DNA of 64,000 bases from Berkiella sp964496435 (GTDB lineage: Bacteria > Pseudomonadota > Gammaproteobacteria > Berkiellales > Berkiellaceae), in assembly GCA_964496435.1 (NCBI GenBank), contig CAZBZP010000003.1, positions 1 to 64,000 on the forward strand, in the 5' to 3' direction. The notes under the pieces were generated by a model. It was given only the letters and a program-made list of their open reading frames with translations, did no database searches and was not told the origin of the DNA. Position 1 is the first letter of the stretch. Every line of letters begins with the position of its first letter. The translations under genes and the position numbers were made by a program. Of the stretch, positions 1 through 8,298 are shown in pieces.

Positions 1-891
1 TCTAACAGTACAATTAACTTCATTTCCTGCACCGAGATATTCGACTTTATCAAAACTCAAATTATTAGCAAATGCAATTCCACGCCCGTGATTATCTGTA
101 CTGCGCATTGGATCATAATCCATATATTTTTTATGCTCAAAACCATTTCCGTTATCTTTAATGTTTAATAAAGTTTCAGACTCTCTTTTATGGTAGGAAA
201 TGATAACTTCCTTATCTGCGTTTTCTGCAAGTTTTAATCTTCGCTCAACTTCTTCCCGCCATGTGCAATTCATGTTCAATTCTGTTTTTTCATCATAGGT
301 AATACCGAGGTTGCCATGCTCTACAGCATTAATAAGCAATTCAGAGATACCAAATATGACTTTCTCGGGCTTGGGAAACAAACGTGCAAGGCTAATACTG
401 ATTAAATCAACGTCTTCTAAACTTTTAATTTTAAAAGTAGCATGATCAACATATTTAAACAGGGTTTTTGAATTATTCACTTCAGCTGACAGATCACGTT
501 CTTTGCTGTAAAAATCGATTGCTGCTTTTACGATTGAGTTTAATATGTTGGGGGCATAAGGCTTCACTAAATAGTGGTAAACCCCTAATTCAAATCCTTC
601 TTGCATATGCTCCCTATCATTTGATGCTGTTTGCATGATGACAGGTACTTTCTTTAAATTTTGTTCAGCCTTTATTTTTTTCAAGAAATCTATGCCTGAC
701 ATTCTCGGCATCATTCTATCCAAGAGAATAACGTCGATATTATTTATATTTTCGATTAATACATCATACCCTTCTAGGGCATTTTTACATTTGATAATTT
801 CCCATTCTTTGACAGGGCCAAACTTGAGGAAGCCTTCAATAATTTCCAAGTTATTTTCTTCATCGTCAATAACTAATATTTTTCTATTCAC
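1..891 (-). CDS. Response regulator fused to an RsbW-like GHKL ATPase domain (3' end cut by window edge)
   Basis: The minus strand is open from a GTG at 891 to the left edge, giving 297 visible residues and no stop. Residues 1-115 form a receiver domain: acidic pair D9/D10, phospho-acceptor D58 in LLDRMMP, T88 and K110 in LVKPY. Residues about 170-297 look like a HATPase_c_2 (anti-sigma kinase type) domain, with an N-box ELLINAVEHG (184-193), G1 box DNGNGF (246-251) and G2-like NHGRGIAFA. This is the layout of phosphorylation-controlled partner-switch regulators. AGAGG sits about 8 nt before the GTG, and no ATG start is available. It is divergent from the FIST/histidine kinase pair, which may phosphorylate it (inference). 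Confidence 0.88.
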   Translation of the reverse strand, partial: MNRKILVIDDEENNLEIIEGFLKFGPVKEWEIIKCKNALEGYDVLIENINNIDVILLDRMMPRMSGIDFLKKIKAEQNLKKVPVIMQTASNDREHMQEGFELGVYHYLVKPYAPNILNSIVKAAIDFYSKERDLSAEVNNSKTLFKYVDHATFKIKSLEDVDLISISLARLFPKPEKVIFGISELLINAVEHGNLGITYDEKTELNMNCTWREEVERRLKLAENADKEVIISYHKRESETLLNIKDNGNGFEHKKYMDYDPMRSTDNHGRGIAFANNLSFDKVEYLGAGNEVNCTVR

Positions 892-1036
892 ATGATGCCT
901 CTACAACAATTATTCAAAGCTTTTAAGTTCACACTAAATATTATTCGCATTTGTGCATATGCATAAGCAAAGTTTAACCTATATATCTTCTATATAAACT
1001 ATATACAAACATATAAATAATGATTAGGTGAAATAT

Positions 1037-2176
1037 ATGCAACTAGAAACATTTGACTATAAAAAAGAATCTGGATGGTCAATAGATTCCTTTCCTAAAC
1101 TGGATTCCCAAAATACGCTAGTCCTTGCTTTTTGTGCACCTGAATTTTTCGACAATACTCAACCATTAAAAGAATTGAATTCAGCTTATCCAAACTCGTT
1201 TTTTGCAGGCTGCTCTACTGCAGGAGAAATATATAAAAACACAGTTAGCGATAATAGCATTTCTGTGGCAGTGCTGAAATTCGATAAAAGCAACATTGAT
1301 ATTGCAACCATGTCGATTAACGCTGCAGAAGAGTCATTTAGTATTGGTAATAAATTAGCTAACAAATTAAATAAAAAGAATTTAAAAAGTATTTTGGTGT
1401 TGTCAGATGGTATTAATGTAAATGGCAGTGCACTGGTAGAAGGTCTTAAAAAGGATTTGGCCCAAGACATCATTATTACAGGGGGGCTAGCTGGCGATGG
1501 GAGTCATTTTAAAAAAACGTGGATATTGAATGATGAAAAGCCAACTAGCCATAATATTACAGCTATTGGACTATATGGAGAGCATTTAGAAGTAGGTTTT
1601 GGCTCTAAAGGCGGCTGGGATATATTTGGACCAGAACGACTTATCACAAAATCTAAGGGTAATGTTTTATATGAGATTGACGGTCAACCTGCGCTCGCAC
1701 TCTATAAAAAATACCTGGGAGATATGGCCAAAGATCTTCCCTCTTCAGGATTGCTATTCCCCTTAGCTATCAGTGTGCAACCTCTAAGCGACAAACAAGT
1801 AGTCCGCACCATTCTCGCTGTAGATGAAGACAAGCAAACCATCACCTTTGCTGGCGATATGCCACAAGGATGGTATGCGCAATTAATGAGGGCAAATTCT
1901 GAAAGTCTGATAGAAGGTGCCTCCATTGCAGGCAAAATGGCAAAAAGTCATATATCTGCACCAAAAACTTGCTTAGGCATCGCCATCAGTTGCGTGGGTA
2001 GAAGGCTTGTCTTGGGTGAAAGAGCAGAAGAAGAAGTTGAAGCCAGTCTTGATATGTTAGGGAATAATTCAAAACTTATTGGCTTTTATTCTTATGGGGA
2101 AATTTCACCTAACGGTTTGGGAGCAAGCAATTTTCATAACCAAACAATGACACTCACAACTATTAGTGAAAACTAA
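1037..2176 (+). CDS. FIST domain sensory protein
   Basis: 379 residues with the FIST_N plus FIST_C architecture: the N-terminal half contains FFAGCSTAGEI and ITGGLAGDG, the C-terminal half contains IDGQPALALYKKYLG and a final segment LIGFYSYGEISP typical of the family. FIST proteins are predicted cytoplasmic small-ligand sensors found beside histidine kinases and chemoreceptors. The frame also contains a GTG at 1028, but AGGTGA at 1025-1030 is well spaced for the ATG at 1037, so I use that start. The stop at 2176 is one base from the start of the histidine kinase gene, suggesting translational coupling and that this protein supplies the kinase input. Confidence 0.88.
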   Translation: MQLETFDYKKESGWSIDSFPKLDSQNTLVLAFCAPEFFDNTQPLKELNSAYPNSFFAGCSTAGEIYKNTVSDNSISVAVLKFDKSNIDIATMSINAAEESFSIGNKLANKLNKKNLKSILVLSDGINVNGSALVEGLKKDLAQDIIITGGLAGDGSHFKKTWILNDEKPTSHNITAIGLYGEHLEVGFGSKGGWDIFGPERLITKSKGNVLYEIDGQPALALYKKYLGDMAKDLPSSGLLFPLAISVQPLSDKQVVRTILAVDEDKQTITFAGDMPQGWYAQLMRANSESLIEGASIAGKMAKSHISAPKTCLGIAISCVGRRLVLGERAEEEVEASLDMLGNNSKLIGFYSYGEISPNGLGASNFHNQTMTLTTISEN

Positions 2177-2177
2177 T

Positions 2178-3932
2178 ATGCATGAATTTCATCCGCTCCT
2201 CTTGAGGCAAATGAAACGCGTAGGCATTAATGTTGAATCTGAAGCTATCCCTGAGAAATATCTAAAACTATTTTCACACATTAACAATGCTTATAAGGAA
2301 GCTGACCAAGGTCATTATATCATTGAACGTTCTATGGAACTTTCTTCTCAGGAAATGCGTGAATTGCGGTTAAGCTTGCAAAAAGAAAAAGAAATTATGC
2401 AAGCTGTTATGTCTGAAGGATTATGCATACTTGACCCTTTCTGGAAGATTTCAAATCTGAACCTGACAAGTGTAAAGTTATTGTGCTGCTCCCAACAAGT
2501 TGCACTATCTAAATTTTATTACGAAATATTTACATTATTTGAAGACGGCACGCCGCCCATCGAAATTGATATAGACACCTTAAAAAGCAAATGTAAAGAA
2601 GGTAAAACATATCATTGCGAAAAGGGAATATTAAAAACATTTCATGGCGTTACACATCCTGTCTCATTTTCGATTAACCCATTACCTTTACTCAACAATG
2701 AAACATTCGGCGGTGCCGTCCTAATTTTCAGAGATATTACTGAGCGCTTGGAAACGGAGCTTATATTACAGAACTCCCTTAGAGCAGCAGAGCAATCCAA
2801 CAAGGCAAAAACTTTATTTCTCGCCAATATGAGCCATGAGATCCGTACCCCTATGAATGGTATCTTGGGCATGCTCCAATTATTAATGCATACTGAACTA
2901 AATTATAAACAAAAACATTATGTACAAAAAAGCTTTGAGAGCGCCAATTCATTATTGCGCATCATCGGTGACATATTGGATTTTTCAAAAATTGAGGCAG
3001 GAAAAATAGAGTTTGAAAACCAGGAATTTAATCTTAAAAAGGAATTAGAGAACATAATCATCTTGTTTGGGGCCCAAGCAAAAGAAAACAATCTAAAATT
3101 AACACTATCTTTTGATGAACATATAAGTAATTGCGTCAAAGGTGATGCTCTACGTGTTAAACAAATTATAAATAATTTAATTAATAATGCCATAAAATTT
3201 ACCCCTAAAGATGGTTCAATTCATATGGATGCAAAATTAGAAAGCATGCATCAAGAATCACTTACCGTAAAAATTAGCATTAGTGATACAGGTATTGGGA
3301 TCCCTGAAGAAAAGCTAAGCAAAATATTTGATATTTTTTCACAAGCTGACGAATCCATCACACGCAGATATGGTGGTACAGGACTTGGGCTGGCCATTAC
3401 AAAACAGCTAGTAGAACAAATGGGTGGGCATATTTGCGTACATTCAACGCAAGGCAAAGGCTCAACCTTCATTGTTACCCTTAAGTTGCAAAGCTCAACT
3501 CCTGTTGAAGAGCTTGAAATTCAAACCATTGATAAAGTACCTGCTCAACAATTTAAAGCAAATATTTTAGTGGTTGAGGATAATCAACTCAACCAAATTG
3601 TCGTACAAGATATGCTCAAAATATTTGGTTGTACCATAGATGCAGTTAACTCAGGAAAACTTGCCATTGAAGCTGTTCAGAATAAGCAATATGACATTAT
3701 TTTTATGGATTGCCATATGCCTGATATAGATGGGTTTATTACTGCAAAGACAATTCGTGAGTGGGAAACTAAAAACCTGCAAACTAAAAATAATATTATA
3801 ATTGCGCTAACAGCTAATACACTGAAAGATACTCAGACTCATTGTTTAGAAGTAGGTATGAATGACTATCTTAGTAAACCCATTACTTTTAGTCGTTTAC
3901 AAGAGACACTCTCCAAACATTTAAGAAAATAA
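2178..3932 (+). CDS. Hybrid sensor histidine kinase with C-terminal receiver
   Basis: 584 residues from the ATG just after the FIST stop; a GTG at 2166 is in frame but overlaps the FIST gene. Order: N-terminal helical region, PAS-like region (about 70-195), HisKA with H220 in NMSHEIRTPMNG, HATPase with N-box NNLINNAIKFT, G1 DTGIGIPEE and G2 GGTGLGLAI, then a receiver domain with VVEDN, phospho-acceptor D511 in MDCHMPDIDG and SKPI. No membrane segment is evident, so the sensor is probably cytoplasmic and takes its signal through FIST. The divergent receiver/ATPase protein is a natural phosphotransfer partner (inference). No clear terminator was seen after it. Confidence 0.92.
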   Translation: MHEFHPLLLRQMKRVGINVESEAIPEKYLKLFSHINNAYKEADQGHYIIERSMELSSQEMRELRLSLQKEKEIMQAVMSEGLCILDPFWKISNLNLTSVKLLCCSQQVALSKFYYEIFTLFEDGTPPIEIDIDTLKSKCKEGKTYHCEKGILKTFHGVTHPVSFSINPLPLLNNETFGGAVLIFRDITERLETELILQNSLRAAEQSNKAKTLFLANMSHEIRTPMNGILGMLQLLMHTELNYKQKHYVQKSFESANSLLRIIGDILDFSKIEAGKIEFENQEFNLKKELENIIILFGAQAKENNLKLTLSFDEHISNCVKGDALRVKQIINNLINNAIKFTPKDGSIHMDAKLESMHQESLTVKISISDTGIGIPEEKLSKIFDIFSQADESITRRYGGTGLGLAITKQLVEQMGGHICVHSTQGKGSTFIVTLKLQSSTPVEELEIQTIDKVPAQQFKANILVVEDNQLNQIVVQDMLKIFGCTIDAVNSGKLAIEAVQNKQYDIIFMDCHMPDIDGFITAKTIREWETKNLQTKNNIIIALTANTLKDTQTHCLEVGMNDYLSKPITFSRLQETLSKHLRK

Positions 3933-4026
3933 ACTTATTATAATTTGAAAATTTAAGCCGCTTTTTTAGATTGATTCTTGTTTAAGTGCCTGAGCGGTGA
4001 CTTTCAGCAACAGAAAACTCTATTCG

Positions 4027-4881
4027 TCATTCTCTTTTTTTTGTCATGTTTCCTATATGCCTTAACACATCACGATCATCGCTTATCACCCCCATTCGCC
4101 ATGGCAAATCTTTTAGGTTCATGCCTTTAAGATCGAAAATAGGATATTTAATCACGGAAAAATAGGGAGATAAATCAAAATCACTTGGAGTAAATAAACG
4201 AGGATTGCGTTCGATTAATTCAATATGTTGCTTTTTATCAATCGCGACCAAAGGTAAAATAGGAAATTGAATTGATTGAAATGCGTCAGCAATCATTGAG
4301 GAACAGATGTCCTCTGTCGGTTGCAAGACATTATGTTGAAATAAAGAAGATCGCCATCTTCTCGGATAAATACTCCAAGGAAATAAAAATCTTGCTAAAT
4401 CAAATATATGATGTAAACTATATTTAACGCCTAATCGATGAGCTGCATAGCAAATTACTTTAAATCCATCTTCTTTTGAAAGCCCTTGTGGCCGTAATAG
4501 ACGAATATGATCTTCTTTATATTTCGAAAGAGGAGAAACGATAGTCCCTGCACCAACCTCGCTTTCTATTATCACTTCCTCAGATAAATCACCCTGATAA
4601 TGGGATTTAATTAAATTAAGGATTCCTTCATTTTGAATATCTTCAATTTTCCCTATATAAAGGCATGCGTGTGACCAAGTACTTTTGGTAACTATCTGAA
4701 TAACATGGCTGATCTGATTCCGCCCTTCAATAAGCATTACGTCACATGGTTTAATAATTTCTCTAATCCTATCGTAATGACAAAGATAGGTTCGACGCGG
4801 AGGCCCATTTTTTAATAGCCAACCTCCAAACTTCTTAATAAGCCAATGTGGAAAAGAAAGTGATTGAATGTTATGAGTAAT
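4027..4881 (-). CDS. YiiX/C92-type permuted papain-fold cysteine hydrolase, probable ATT start
   Basis: The sequence matches the YiiX/YebB-like (C92, NlpC/P60-superfamily) hydrolases, with the conserved motif IEGRNQ...STWSHACLYIG carrying the His and a downstream DICSSMIADAF carrying the Cys. The first ATG is at 4737, but upstream codons keep a family-like sequence (LIKPCDV directly before MLIEGRN, preceded by WLIKKFGGWLLKNG) back to a TAG at 4893-4891. No ATG, GTG or TTG lies in that extension. An ATT at 4881-4879 is preceded by AGGGGA at 5-nt spacing and would give 284 residues. Starting at 4737 would give 236 residues and remove part of the conserved N-terminal motif. Natural substrate unknown. 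Confidence 0.7.
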   Translation of the reverse strand: MTHNIQSLSFPHWLIKKFGGWLLKNGPPRRTYLCHYDRIREIIKPCDVMLIEGRNQISHVIQIVTKSTWSHACLYIGKIEDIQNEGILNLIKSHYQGDLSEEVIIESEVGAGTIVSPLSKYKEDHIRLLRPQGLSKEDGFKVICYAAHRLGVKYSLHHIFDLARFLFPWSIYPRRWRSSLFQHNVLQPTEDICSSMIADAFQSIQFPILPLVAIDKKQHIELIERNPRLFTPSDFDLSPYFSVIKYPIFDLKGMNLKDLPWRMGVISDDRDVLRHIGNMTKKRE

Positions 4882-5064
4882 GGTATTCCCCTATTTTTGT
4901 AGCTATCTGATATCTATAATGCCCTAAAAACATTAGATAGTATACTTTCTGTAATCGTTTTCGTGGCCATTATATGTTTAGTTGCTAAATTTCAGTTGCT
5001 TTTTCTTTAAAGGTGCCTAAAATTATATTTTTTAATATTAAATAGCAATGATATGGAGGTTACA

Positions 5065-5647
5065 TTGGATCCCATCCCTGGATATACTTACGGCGCTCAA
5101 GACATCCACGTCTCTCCGCTTTCGCTCTCTGATTTAGAGCTTCTAAAATAGACCGTTTTATTTACAGCAGAAGATGAAAAATATTTGCGAATGGTTGGAG
5201 AAGTACTTGCAGACCAAATCGATGCCGTGCTTGATGTATGGTATGGGTTTGTGGCTAGTAATCCTCATCTTGTTTATTATTTTCAGGATAGCAATGGGAA
5301 TCCAAATTCACACTATCTTAAAGCGGTTAGAAAACGTTTTGGACAGTGGATATTAGATACTTGTAATCGTTCGTATAATCAAGATTGGTTAAATTATCAA
5401 TATGAAATTGGATTGCGCCACAATAAAGCTAAAATAATCAGATCGATCATGTGCAGTCCACACCAGAAATACATTGCCGTTACATAATAGCATTCATTTA
5501 TTCTATTACGGCAACAATGAAGCCCTTTCTCGAAAAAAGGGGCGTTCCGATGAAGACGTTAACAAAATGCACCAAGCTTGGTTTAAGTCCGTTGTTTTGC
5601 AAGTAACGCTCTGGTCATATCCATTTATAAAAGAAGGTAGTTTTTAG
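5065..5647 (+). pseudogene. Decayed protoglobin gene (one nonsense codon, two frameshifts)
   Basis: The translation from a TTG at 5065 (GGAGG five bases upstream) starts like bacterial protoglobin, with DPIPGYTYGAQD. A TAG at 5149-5151 (codon 29) interrupts it. The frame resumes with TVLFTAEDEKYLR and DVWYGFVASNPHLVYYF through YQYEIGLRHN, breaks near 5431-5434 in an A-rich run, continues in another frame as DHVQSTPEIH and ITATMKPFLEKRG, breaks again near 5539-5543, and ends as KMHQAWFKSVVLQ...WSYPFIKEGSF before TAG at 5645. Intact protoglobins are about 195 residues and bind O2, CO or NO. It lies beside live NO-detoxification genes, so the loss appears recent. Confidence 0.88.
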
Positions 5648-5765
5648 CAAATCAGCTAATGATAGCATTTATGTAACCTCCGATGCCTTCCTCACTTCAA
5701 TGCGAAATTTATTTAAGTTAGGAGACATCTTTTTGAAGTTCGTTGAAAATTAGAAACATCGACCT

Positions 5766-6035
5766 TTACTTATAGAATTCGACAAAAAATTCGACTTCTC
5801 CTAATGGAGTTACGCTATGCAATATTTCTGGTTCAATTACGCCTTGCATCCCTGGCTCTAATGTAATTGAGATATCGTTTTCGATATTATACTGCAACTT
5901 TCCTTTAACGACATGAATAACCGCCCACACATTTTTTTTAGTGTTGTGATTTTTTAATAGTCCGGATGGTACAGAATCCTGAGTAAAAATTGAGGTGCGA
6001 CTATATGGAATAACGTTAGTAGGTAGTTTCTTCAT
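5766..6035 (-). CDS. DUF1971 cupin-like protein
   Basis: 89 residues matching the DUF1971 family, small cupins often annotated as tellurite-resistance associated. Visible family features are LPTNVIPYSRT near the start, VPSGLLKNHNTK, WAVIHVVKGKLQY, PGMQGVIEPEILHSV and a final VEFFVEFYK. Members commonly sit beside globins and NO-response genes; here the start ATG overlaps the stop of the truncated haemoglobin gene (ATGA), making it the last gene of the leftward operon. The biochemical role is unknown; a metal- or ligand-binding cupin is the likely fold. Confidence 0.85.
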   Translation of the reverse strand: MKKLPTNVIPYSRTSIFTQDSVPSGLLKNHNTKKNVWAVIHVVKGKLQYNIENDISITLEPGMQGVIEPEILHSVTPLGEVEFFVEFYK

Positions 6036-6412
6036 AGATGGTTTTCGTATATGCCTAGTTTTCTTTTTAAGTTTTCAGCTATATGTTGACTTTTGTCAAC
6101 ATATAGCGCAGCAATATCTTGAGTGTATATTTTACTCGCGGTTTCTTCAAATAACACCAACCAACGATCGAATAAAGAACTATTAAGCGAAGGAAGTGCT
6201 TTGTGTTTTAAAATAGGATTGCCATAATATCGTCTTGTACCCAACATAATCGCAGACCAAAAATCACTCATTGTTGCAAGATGTTCTTTCCAGTTATTTT
6301 GATCAATTGCCTTTAGAAAAACTGGCCCAAGCAGATTATCATGGCGTATTTTTTCATAAAAAGTATCTATCAAATGTCGTAAATTGTTCTCATTTATATG
6401 ATTTTCTTTCAT
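6032..6412 (-). CDS. Group III truncated haemoglobin
   Basis: 126 residues from the ATG at 6412, which overlaps the preceding stop as ATGA; the frame is open further upstream, but that part has no globin character. The group III pattern is visible: Y19 at B10 in DTFYEKIR, FWSAIMLGTRRYYGNP, proximal histidine H70 in ILKHKAL and W84 in FDRWLVLF at G8. Group III truncated globins bind O2 and NO and are linked to nitrosative-stress and low-oxygen handling. The operon partners and the divergent NO reductase support an NO role. Confidence 0.9.
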   Translation of the reverse strand: MKENHINENNLRHLIDTFYEKIRHDNLLGPVFLKAIDQNNWKEHLATMSDFWSAIMLGTRRYYGNPILKHKALPSLNSSLFDRWLVLFEETASKIYTQDIAALYVDKSQHIAENLKRKLGIYENHL

Positions 6413-6834
6413 TGAATTGTCTCTTTCATGACATACCAGCCTGTAATGAGCGCTAAAATTATTTTTAAGGCGTCTGCACAAATATAAAGCCAATGGTGAA
6501 ATCCTGGCTTAATAAGCCCACCAGCAATTATTTGATCTGTTCTTATATCAAGAATCGGTAAGAACCAAAATGTTTCTAATAAGAGCAAGAATACTAGCGT
6601 AAAAATTAAAAACCAATAAAATTGAGGCTTAGGGATAATTGCTGAAAGAGAGATAATCGATAAACACACAATCCATTCGACTTTGTTAAAGATGCTAAAG
6701 GTTGCTTTGCCGACTTCTAAAGCCACAGGCAATGTAAGATGAACTGCTTTAAATTTTGCTGGAGTTGCAATAAAAGATACGCCTAAAATTAAGCCAGCCC
6801 AAGTATATAATAAAATGCTGAGAACAATGTTCAT
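6409..6834 (-). CDS. Small integral membrane protein of the NO-stress operon
   Basis: 141 residues with four hydrophobic helices at about 2-25, 50-70, 72-93 and 112-134. I do not recognise the family with certainty. It lies 16 bp downstream of the glycosylase gene and overlaps the truncated haemoglobin gene by ATGA, so it is cotranscribed and probably translationally coupled to the globin. The only charged loops are short. A role in the same stress response at the inner membrane is inference from position only. Confidence 0.7.
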   Translation of the reverse strand: MNIVLSILLYTWAGLILGVSFIATPAKFKAVHLTLPVALEVGKATFSIFNKVEWIVCLSIISLSAIIPKPQFYWFLIFTLVFLLLLETFWFLPILDIRTDQIIAGGLIKPGFHHWLYICADALKIILALITGWYVMKETIQ

Positions 6835-6850
6835 GAGTTAACTGAGCTGC

Positions 6851-7774
6851 TTATTTGTTGTATTCTATTTGAGCTAAACGACTATTATATACCAACAAGT
6901 GGAAATAAACATATCCTGAAAATGGATGCCACGAACTTACTGCTTTAGCAACGGATTCATAATCCATTTTTTTCGAGATTTTCATTAATTTTTTAAGATT
7001 ATTTTGGGCGCCAGCATCATCGCCAGGAAATATATTCAATCTACCAAACCCTCTTAAAAGAACATACTCACAAGACCAGCGGCCAATTCCTTTGATATTG
7101 CTTAGAAAGGATATAATTTGATCGTCACTTTGGTGTGACAGCTTCCTATATAGTATTGATTCATTCGTTTTTAAGAGATTAGCAATGTATATTAATGTTG
7201 TGCTCTTGTTAAAACTAAAACCTAATTGTTGCAAGTCTTGGGGCTTGCATTTCGAGATAGTCATTGGGGTCGGAAAAGTGATGTAAGTTTTTTTATTAAA
7301 TGTAACTCTTTTACCGTAGTGTTTAGCTAGTCTATTCAATAATTCAATTCCTACATTTAGAGATAGCTGCTGGCAAGCAACAGCATTACAAAGCGATTCA
7401 AAAATGGAAGGGAATCTTGGTGGCTTAAGTCCCATTAATTGTTTGGCTATTACGTGAAGATGCTTATTTTTTAAAACGATATCATAAAAATTAGTCGCAT
7501 CGAATCGTAAACAGAGCATGGTTTTAAGGGTGTTTATTATATACTTTTTTTCAGTCGCTAGAACATGGCGATGTGTTTCAATAATTATGGTTGGAGAATT
7601 TATGTTTTTTTGACAGACTGAAATTAATATCGTTTTATTATTAACAAAGAATGCCCGTCGATAATAAATCCCATCCCATTGATCAATGACGTTCGACTCC
7701 CTTCTTCTTAATGCAAGCACTGTAAGATCTAACCTAAAAGGGCGCTTAGCTTTGAGCACAAATGAATGATTCAT
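6851..7774 (-). CDS. AlkA-type DNA-3-methyladenine glycosylase
   Basis: 307 residues. The C-terminal part is a HhH-GPD base-excision glycosylase: FESLCNAVACQQLS begins the helical core, LSNIKGIGRWSCEYVLLRG is the helix-hairpin-helix, and FPGDDAG contains the catalytic aspartate. The N-terminal 110 residues correspond to the AlkA-N-like beta domain. It would excise alkylated purines from DNA. The gene overlaps the DUF488 stop by ATGA. DNA-base repair within a reactive-nitrogen operon is plausible because nitrosation gives alkylating species (inference). Confidence 0.85.
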   Translation of the reverse strand: MNHSFVLKAKRPFRLDLTVLALRRRESNVIDQWDGIYYRRAFFVNNKTILISVCQKNINSPTIIIETHRHVLATEKKYIINTLKTMLCLRFDATNFYDIVLKNKHLHVIAKQLMGLKPPRFPSIFESLCNAVACQQLSLNVGIELLNRLAKHYGKRVTFNKKTYITFPTPMTISKCKPQDLQQLGFSFNKSTTLIYIANLLKTNESILYRKLSHQSDDQIISFLSNIKGIGRWSCEYVLLRGFGRLNIFPGDDAGAQNNLKKLMKISKKMDYESVAKAVSSWHPFSGYVYFHLLVYNSRLAQIEYNK

Positions 7775-8133
7775 TCAATTATTACTTTTTTTAGTAGCAA
7801 TTTTTGCAATGCTATTGCATTGTTATGTTCTATTTCTTTTGAACCAAAAATGAGAGTAACGTTATGCTGTTTTACATGCTTTAAAATAAGATCTATTAGT
7901 TCACCTTTACTTTTAAGTTCAATTGCATAGCGTTTTTGAAACTCTTGCCATTTCTGTGGATCGTGATTAAACCATTGGCGTAGCTTGGTACTAGGTGCAA
8001 TTTCTTTTAACCATAAATCGATTTTTGCGCTTTCTTTCTTTAATCCACGAGGCCATAATCTATCAACTAATATGCGAAAACCGTCAGATTTTGCTGCTTT
8101 ATCATAAGCACGCTTCACATTTATCGATTTCAT
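7771..8133 (-). CDS. DUF488 family protein
   Basis: 120 residues with the DUF488 signature: VKRAYD near the start, DGFRILVDRLWPRGLKKE, LWLKEIAPSTKLRQWFNHDP and a C-terminal segment VTLIFGSKEIEHNNAIAL. It is the first gene of the leftward five-gene operon and is divergent from the NO reductase, with the inverted repeat at 8234-8250 between them. Biochemical function is unknown; some members have been associated with haem or nitrite/NO gene neighbourhoods. Start at ATG 8133. Confidence 0.85.
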   Translation of the reverse strand: MKSINVKRAYDKAAKSDGFRILVDRLWPRGLKKESAKIDLWLKEIAPSTKLRQWFNHDPQKWQEFQKRYAIELKSKGELIDLILKHVKQHNVTLIFGSKEIEHNNAIALQKLLLKKVIIE

Positions 8134-8233
8134 ATTTTTTGCTAAAAAATTGGTGATATAAAAAATATAGCATAAGGCTTAAAGCTAATGAACTTTTTTT
8201 TGAAAGCGTTGCTACTAGAACCATTTCCTATCG

Positions 8234-8250
8234 GATGATAAATTATCATC
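8234..8250. promoter_or_regulatory. Perfect 17-bp inverted repeat between divergent NO-stress genes
   Basis: GATGATAAATTATCATC has 8-bp arms around one central A. It lies 49 bp upstream of the NO reductase start and about 100 bp upstream of the divergent DUF488 start, so one regulator could serve both. The arms recall NsrR half-sites (AAGATG...) and the FNR/DNR core (TGAT...ATCA), but the spacing fits neither consensus exactly. Regulator unknown. Confidence 0.5.
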
Positions 8251-8298
8251 TTAAATCATGGGAACACGTTCAAGTAATAAAGATGACAAGGAATGTCT

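Noticed and set aside
5174..5356. 60-residue ORF with hydrophobic stretch
   Set aside because: A shadow frame of the protoglobin pseudogene; the globin frame carries the family sequence.
8234..8250. Assigning the palindrome to NsrR or FNR/DNR
   Set aside because: Half-site sequence is similar but spacing does not fit either consensus, so the regulator is left open.
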